64,000 bases of DNA, from positions 1,178,001 to 1,242,000 of the forward strand of contig NZ_BDCO01000002.1 of the NCBI RefSeq assembly GCF_001613545.1, read 5' to 3'. Below the pieces are notes generated by a model. It made no database searches. It was not told the origin of the DNA and saw only the letters and a list, made by a program, of their open reading frames with translations. Position 1 is the stretch's first letter; each line of letters begins with the position of its first letter. Positions 58,868 through 64,000 of the stretch are shown in pieces. A program made the position numbers and the translations under genes. Origin of the DNA: Terrimicrobium sacchariphilum. Lineage in GTDB: Bacteria > Verrucomicrobiota > Verrucomicrobiia > Chthoniobacterales > Terrimicrobiaceae.

Positions 58868-61800
58868 ATGAGATATCTTGTCGTTTCATTTCTCCTCCTT
58901 GGACTTTCGGTACAGGCAGGCATGGTCTCAAACCAGGACCTCTCCGAAGGCAGGACCGGGTGGAATCTCTTTGTTCCCGGCGGCTCGAAGGATGCCGGGT
59001 GCAAGTGGGACATTCTGCCCGGCCAGGGAAAGGACGGCGCAGCGGCGCTCTCGATGAGTTCCAGCTCCGATGCGAGATATGCGGCTCTATCCTCCAAGGC
59101 CGCTGTCGAGGCCGGAAAGGTTTACCGCTTCTCCGTGCAGGTCAAAGCGGAACCCGGCTCCGAGAAGGTCGCTCGTTCGGCGGGAGTCCTGGCGAGGATG
59201 ACGTTTTTCTCGAAGGACGGAAAGGACCTTGGCAGCGAGCATGTTCATTTTGCTCGCGGCGGTCGTGCCGCCCTGGCGAGTTCCATCAACCAAACCTACT
59301 CCGACAGCCTTCCCACGGAATGGGAGGAGATAGCCGGAGTGTTCACCGCGCCTGCTGAGGCAGCCACGGTCCAGGTCGCTCTCTTTTGTTGGTCGACGAA
59401 GGGTACGGTTCTCTGGTCGGGTGTCCAGCTGGAGCCTGCCGCGACCGGGACGGCTCCCACCCCCCTTCTGCAGGCGGCTGCGTCCAGGCCCCCTGCGGCT
59501 TCCCTGTCGACTGGCACGACCACGCCTCCCCCTGCTGATGTCCCGGCGATGACCGAGCTGCCCGCCTGGGCTGCATCTCATCCCCGGATCGTATGGGATG
59601 CGGCGACTCTGGAGCGGACGCGGCTCCGCATTCGCGATCATCCGGAGGTCGCCGCCATGTGGCGCAATCTTGAGGCTCTCTGCTCCTCGTATTGCGATCC
59701 GTCCCAGGGTAAATTTCTCAAGCCGGAGGATGCTTTTCAGGACTTCCTGGCTCTCCAGGGCGGATCGCACGAAAACCGGGCAAAGCTCGAGGTGGCGTTG
59801 CGCCGGTGGCTGACTCCGCTCGATTTGCTCTCTTTTGCCTATGTGGTGGGCGGACGGGAGGAGTTTGGAAAAAAAGCCGTGGAGCTGGCCGTCGCGACGG
59901 CGGCTCGTATCACGCCCGACAAGATGGAGAACGGCTTCTTCTACACCCGCACATTTCCGACACGTTCCCTGGCGCTCGCTTACGACTGGTGTTTCCCGCT
60001 CTTCAGTCCCGGGCAGCGTGAGACTCTCCGCGACGCCATCGCCAAACACGCGTCCGTTCTGTACCTCGGCAGTCTCAATGGAGTCTGGGGCCAGTCCACT
60101 CTCGGAAGGATCTGGAACTGGAATGTCGGTACCGCTTCCGCCTGGGGCCTGGCCGCCCTGGCTCTTGACGGGGAGTCAAACTACCCCACACGCCAGTGGC
60201 TCTTTCAAGCTGCGAGAAACGTCGAGGACTACCTGCGATATGCCATTGATCCGGCGGGCGGAATCGTCGAGGGCCCCGTGTATTTCGGCTACGGAGGAGG
60301 ATATCTGCCCTATTTCGTGGAAGGGCTGAAGCGCCGCACCGGGGAGGATCTCTATCTTGCGACGAATTACCACAAGGTTACCGGGTGGCTGCCTTTCGAG
60401 ATTCTTCCCGGCGGAGGGAGAGTCAATAACATCATGGACTCCGGTTTCCGGATTTCCACGGGCGACGTCTTGATTTATGCCTTGCACAGGGACAACGATC
60501 GTCCTTTGGCGAGATGGTTGTGGGAGGGCATTTTCTGGCGGGACGGGCGATTTGTCTCCGAGAACCAATCATTGCCCGCCGCGATCCTGTGGGCACCGGA
60601 ATCCATGGATCGCGAGAAGGTGGCGCAGCGCGAGTCCTCGCTCCCATTGTCGGGCTGGGCGGATAGCCGCGGCCTGGTGGCGAGCCGCACAGGATACGGG
60701 GGCGATGACGCGCTCTTTACGGTGCATGCCCAGCAGTACACGGACTTCAAGCACGATCAGGCCGACAAGGGGCAGTTCACCTTCTATGCCTATGGTGATG
60801 ATCTCGTCATCGACTCCGGTTATGGGAACGATTCCAGCCGGGAGAAAAGCACGAGTGGCTTTGCCCACAACCAGGTATTGATCGATGGTCAGCCCGAGCT
60901 TCAGGGCGGTGCGCATTCGCGTACCGATGGCTGGATTACCGGCGCTCTCTTTACCCCCGTGGTCGATCTTGCCCTGGCAGACATTGCCGATGCTTATCGC
61001 TATGCCTACAAGTCCAACTTCAAGGACGCGACTTACGAGAAAGACTTCCGTCAGGCGGTGGAGCGCGCGACCAGGCAGACACTGTTTGTCCGCACACCAG
61101 TCCCATATGTCGTGATCTTTGATGAAGTACGAAAGGACGACTCACCCCATGAGTACGGCTGGATGCTTCATGCCAAAAGCGGGAGGGAATTTCAGGTTAA
61201 TGGCAATGATGTCGCCGTGAAACCGGTATCGACGCCTCCTTTGCTGGTCGCCACTCAACCTTGGGATGGCACCGGATCGGCGGACCCCTCCAGGCCTGAC
61301 GGCGGCTGGACGGGAACGCTGCAGGTTCCCAGCGCGGGCAGATATGTGGTGTGGGGCCTTACCGGAACCGATAATCCGGACGGAAACAAGTCGGACTCCT
61401 TTTTTCTCAGGCTGAATGGTGGAAAGCTGGGCTACACCTCCGGCAAGGACCCCTCGCGCTTCGCCTGGACCACGTTCAACAAGCAGCCTTTGACCTGGGT
61501 GCCGCTGAATGACGGAGATGTCAAGACCGGTGCGCTGGATGTTCCCGCCGGGCCATTGAAGGTGGAGGTGGGCGTACGGGAGCCGGGCGCGTGGTTCGCC
61601 GGTCTGGCCTTGCTGCCTGAAGGTAAACTCCCGGCGGATGATAATTCCCTCCCTGCCGGGGCTGTCTCGCTGAAGGCATCCGAAGGCGAGGTGCGCGGCG
61701 CGATGAAACTCGTGACGCTGCCGACGCGGGAAGCGCGCGCCTGGCTGCAGGTGTCTGTATTGGCTCCCAACCGATTCGAAAACAGGGTGGACGCATTTCA

Positions 61801-62287
61801 AACCACACGCGAAGGAACCCATCCCCGCCTGACGCTTCTCATGAGGGACTCAACCGCGCGGTTCTTGAGCGTGCTCATTCCTCACCGGGCGGAGGATGCA
61901 AAGCTTCCTGTGCAGCGGGTGGATGCCGCCAGGGGAAGCGTGGGAGTCATCAAGGCTTCCGGCGGAGAGGATCTGGTCGGCTGCTGGGACGGTACCGGCA
62001 TCTCCACCAGCGAGGTCGAGACGGATGCGGAGTTTCTTTGGTTGCGCCGGGATGGGGCAGGCAGGGTGACCGCTCTGGCGGCCACCAATGCCTCGTACTT
62101 GAAAGTCGCTGGGGCATCTGTTTTCACGACAAGCTCGGGACCCCAGAGCATCGCGGTCAGCGCGGGTCAGGCTGTGACCTCGGGGGATTCCTCGCTGGTA
62201 CGATTCGACCTGCCGGATCTGCAGGTGGCGTCCATGAAGCAGCCGGCCGCGTGGATGGCCCGGCGGGAAATCAACATCTCACGCTAG
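58868..62287 (+). CDS. Secreted heparinase II/III-type polysaccharide lyase
   Basis: This protein has 1139 residues from the ATG at 58868, which starts a signal peptide (MRYLVVSFLLLGLSVQA); an open frame runs 74 codons earlier across the operators. Residues ~18-200 form a CBM4/9-like domain, and after a Pro/Ala linker the alpha/alpha toroid begins with HPRIVWDAATLERTRLRIRD (~235). N419 lies in NVGTASAWGL, and H667 in SGFAHNQVLIDGQ is in the heparinase II/III beta-domain signature. C-terminal beta domains end the protein. It should cleave a uronate-containing glycan outside the cytoplasm. It is directly followed by GH36. Confidence 0.87.
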   Translation: MRYLVVSFLLLGLSVQAGMVSNQDLSEGRTGWNLFVPGGSKDAGCKWDILPGQGKDGAAALSMSSSSDARYAALSSKAAVEAGKVYRFSVQVKAEPGSEKVARSAGVLARMTFFSKDGKDLGSEHVHFARGGRAALASSINQTYSDSLPTEWEEIAGVFTAPAEAATVQVALFCWSTKGTVLWSGVQLEPAATGTAPTPLLQAAASRPPAASLSTGTTTPPPADVPAMTELPAWAASHPRIVWDAATLERTRLRIRDHPEVAAMWRNLEALCSSYCDPSQGKFLKPEDAFQDFLALQGGSHENRAKLEVALRRWLTPLDLLSFAYVVGGREEFGKKAVELAVATAARITPDKMENGFFYTRTFPTRSLALAYDWCFPLFSPGQRETLRDAIAKHASVLYLGSLNGVWGQSTLGRIWNWNVGTASAWGLAALALDGESNYPTRQWLFQAARNVEDYLRYAIDPAGGIVEGPVYFGYGGGYLPYFVEGLKRRTGEDLYLATNYHKVTGWLPFEILPGGGRVNNIMDSGFRISTGDVLIYALHRDNDRPLARWLWEGIFWRDGRFVSENQSLPAAILWAPESMDREKVAQRESSLPLSGWADSRGLVASRTGYGGDDALFTVHAQQYTDFKHDQADKGQFTFYAYGDDLVIDSGYGNDSSREKSTSGFAHNQVLIDGQPELQGGAHSRTDGWITGALFTPVVDLALADIADAYRYAYKSNFKDATYEKDFRQAVERATRQTLFVRTPVPYVVIFDEVRKDDSPHEYGWMLHAKSGREFQVNGNDVAVKPVSTPPLLVATQPWDGTGSADPSRPDGGWTGTLQVPSAGRYVVWGLTGTDNPDGNKSDSFFLRLNGGKLGYTSGKDPSRFAWTTFNKQPLTWVPLNDGDVKTGALDVPAGPLKVEVGVREPGAWFAGLALLPEGKLPADDNSLPAGAVSLKASEGEVRGAMKLVTLPTREARAWLQVSVLAPNRFENRVDAFQTTREGTHPRLTLLMRDSTARFLSVLIPHRAEDAKLPVQRVDAARGSVGVIKASGGEDLVGCWDGTGISTSEVETDAEFLWLRRDGAGRVTALAATNASYLKVAGASVFTTSSGPQSIAVSAGQAVTSGDSSLVRFDLPDLQVASMKQPAAWMARREINISR

Positions 62288-64000
62288 TGCGACGGCATTC
62301 TCGGTTTGTTCTGGGCGACACCGTCGCGGAGTATCTTCTTGATCCGCAGGGCGGAGCGATGGAGCTGCGCCTTTATCCGCGATCCACATCAGGTCTGCTG
62401 GTCAGGAAAAGACGCTGGGTGGACGATGATCCGGGCCTCGCCGCTTTTCCCCCGCAACACCGCCGCATTGCTGCCTCGCAGTTGGATCAGCTGGCGCATT
62501 GCCGCTTGCAGGGCGAGGCCCAGCCTGGCGGATTTTCACAGGGCCTTTCCCTCAGGTCGACATCTCCCGACGTGAGATTTCTGCGCCAGCAGATCAAAAA
62601 ATCTCGCGAGGGAGTGATCATCACCACCTTGCTGGTGAAGGAACCCGGAGTGCGCATCCGCCACCGGCTCTCCTGGCGGAAAGGTGACCGGTATGTCGAG
62701 GTGTCCACCAGTTACCGGAATCACAACGCTAAGCCGGTCGCGCTCAATCTTGCCACGAGCTTTTCCCTGGGAGGGCTGACCCCATTTCATCGAGGTGATG
62801 CGCCGGGGCGCCTTTGGATTCATCGCTTTCGATCCTACTGGTCCGCCGAGGGCAGGCATGAACGGGTCTCGGCCGAGTCGCTCCATCTCGAGCGATCATG
62901 GGCGAGCAACGCCGTCCACTCCGAACGTTTCGGTCAGGTGGGAACGATGCCGGTTCGTGGCTTTGCTCCGTTCGTCGCCATCGAGGACTCCGGCGCGGGA
63001 GTCTTCTGGGGGGCCGCCCTGGCCTGGGGAGGGTCGTGGCAGATGGAGTGCTGGCGACGGGATGATAATCTCTGTGTTTCCGGTGGCCTCGCCGACCGGG
63101 ATTTCGGCCATTGGCGGAAGGAACTTCATCCCGGCGAGGAGTTCATCACGCCTCCCGCGTTGCTTGCGACATCTCCCGTCTCACTGGAGGACCTATGTGA
63201 AAGGCTGCTGCCTTATCAGGAGCGCAGGACTTTCCAGCCATCTCCCGTGGAGGCAACCCTTCCCATCATCTTCAATGAATACTGCACGACATGGGGCAAC
63301 CCCGCCCATGATCATGTCCTCAGGCTCGCCCGTGCGGCACGGGATGCCGGAGCGGAAATCTTCGTCATTGATGCCGGATGGTACAAGCAGCCGGGGATCA
63401 GCTGGCAGGCGGGACACGGAGACTGGGTCGACAGTCCGGAGTTTTTTCCCCACGGCATTGCCGCCACTGCGCGCGCCATTCGGGAGTTGGGACTGATCCC
63501 GGGCCTGTGGTTTGAAATCGAGACCTGTGGGGAAAGATCCCAGGCGTTTTCCGAAGTCGGGAGACTGCTGCATCGTGACGGACAAGTCCTTACCGTCGGG
63601 CGCAGAAGGTTCTGGAATCTCTGCGATCCCGACGTCCTGGAGTATCTCGGAGATCGGGTGATCGGACTCCTCCGCGACGCGGGATTTGGCTACATCAAGA
63701 TCGACTACAATGAAACGCTTGGCATCGGCTGTGATGGAGCGGAGTCGCCGGGCGAGGGATTGCGGCGGCAGGTGGTAGCCATCCAGGACTTCATCCGCAG
63801 GATTCGGCGGGAACTGCCGGGGATCATCGTGGAAAACTGCGCATCGGGAGGACACCGGCTGGAACCATCATTCATGAGCCTGGTGGACATGGGCAGCTTC
63901 TCCGACGCCCATACGGGTCTGGAGATCCCTATTATTGCCGCGAACCTCCAGCGCCTTATCCCACCCTCCAAGTCACAGATATGGGCTGTGTACGCCCCGG
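62287..64000 (+). CDS. GH36 alpha-galactosidase, 3' end beyond window
   Basis: This is a partial gene of 571 complete codons with no stop before the window edge. I choose the GTG at 62287, which overlaps the lyase stop (TAGTG); the next in-frame ATG is 24 codons in. The N-terminal beta-sandwich (~1-310) is followed by the GH36 barrel: FNEYCTTW near 329, DAGWY at 362-366, GLWFEIE, the nucleophile D473 in KIDYNE, ENCASGG, and acid/base D540 in SDAHTG. The family removes alpha-linked galactose. There is no signal peptide, so it is probably cytoplasmic. TAGTG coupling makes it the second gene of the lyase operon in module 4. Confidence 0.9.
   Translation, partial: MRRHSRFVLGDTVAEYLLDPQGGAMELRLYPRSTSGLLVRKRRWVDDDPGLAAFPPQHRRIAASQLDQLAHCRLQGEAQPGGFSQGLSLRSTSPDVRFLRQQIKKSREGVIITTLLVKEPGVRIRHRLSWRKGDRYVEVSTSYRNHNAKPVALNLATSFSLGGLTPFHRGDAPGRLWIHRFRSYWSAEGRHERVSAESLHLERSWASNAVHSERFGQVGTMPVRGFAPFVAIEDSGAGVFWGAALAWGGSWQMECWRRDDNLCVSGGLADRDFGHWRKELHPGEEFITPPALLATSPVSLEDLCERLLPYQERRTFQPSPVEATLPIIFNEYCTTWGNPAHDHVLRLARAARDAGAEIFVIDAGWYKQPGISWQAGHGDWVDSPEFFPHGIAATARAIRELGLIPGLWFEIETCGERSQAFSEVGRLLHRDGQVLTVGRRRFWNLCDPDVLEYLGDRVIGLLRDAGFGYIKIDYNETLGIGCDGAESPGEGLRRQVVAIQDFIRRIRRELPGIIVENCASGGHRLEPSFMSLVDMGSFSDAHTGLEIPIIAANLQRLIPPSKSQIWAVYAP

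Overview
High-GC chromosomal DNA from a member of the Verrucomicrobiota, most likely a Spartobacteria-type soil or gut polysaccharide degrader (Chthoniobacter/Terrimicrobium-like; inferred from gene content only). Lineage pointers: two complete four-gene 'Verru_Chthon' prepilin cassettes, four PEP-CTERM surface proteins, type II-pseudopilin-like single genes, LacI/GntR regulators with sugar-sensor domains, Na+/solute symporters, and many multi-domain glycoside hydrolases. I see no rRNA, tRNA, CRISPR array, transposase, SusC/SusD or TonB gene.

The window is built from carbohydrate-utilisation modules, four of which share one plan: a sugar-type repressor, a PEP-CTERM protein next to it, usually a small secreted beta-sandwich protein, prepilin-like genes, and a set of glycoside hydrolases/lyases. 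Module 1 (1-12219, +): LacI regulator, PEP-CTERM protein, secreted protein, prepilin, two giant tandem paralogues with an amidotransferase-like plus degenerate PHP-like domain, and a DUF5054/GH38-like enzyme. A minus-strand operon (17130-12305) has an esterase, a secreted clan GH-A enzyme and a truncated Na+/solute symporter. A plus-strand group (17267-22902) has a secreted clan GH-A enzyme, a GntR-type regulator and a small secreted protein. Module 2 (22889-37753): a GntR/LacI-type regulator fused to a C-terminal beta-sandwich domain, a divergent autotransporter-repeat PEP-CTERM protein, cassette 1 (order D-B-C-A), GH3, GH13 and an SGNH esterase. Module 3 (37946-47240): LacI regulator, divergent PEP-CTERM protein, small secreted protein, GH39-like enzyme, GHL6/beta-galactosidase-trimerisation enzyme, prepilin, and a 2-hydroxyacid dehydrogenase. 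Module 4 (47461-64000): PEP-CTERM protein, Na+/solute symporter, LacI regulator and cassette 2 (D-B-C-A on the minus strand), then a small secreted protein, a Gfo/Idh/MocA oxidoreductase, a heparinase II/III-type lyase and a GH36 alpha-galactosidase running off the window end.

The strongest new observation is regulatory. Modules 2, 3 and 4 each carry their own repeated non-coding palindrome (TTGTGGCCACAA + TGTAAATCCC; GAGAAAnTACTTTCTC; CTTTTACATAGAA) in front of that module's regulator, PEP-CTERM gene, prepilin genes and enzymes. The prepilin cassettes, surface proteins and enzymes therefore look like co-regulated parts of one machine per substrate. The cassette order and signal-helix features match the T2SS minor pseudopilins GspH-I-J-K, with an enormous GspK-like member. 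I infer substrate-specific pseudopilus-tip modules built into PUL-like loci that lack SusC/D.
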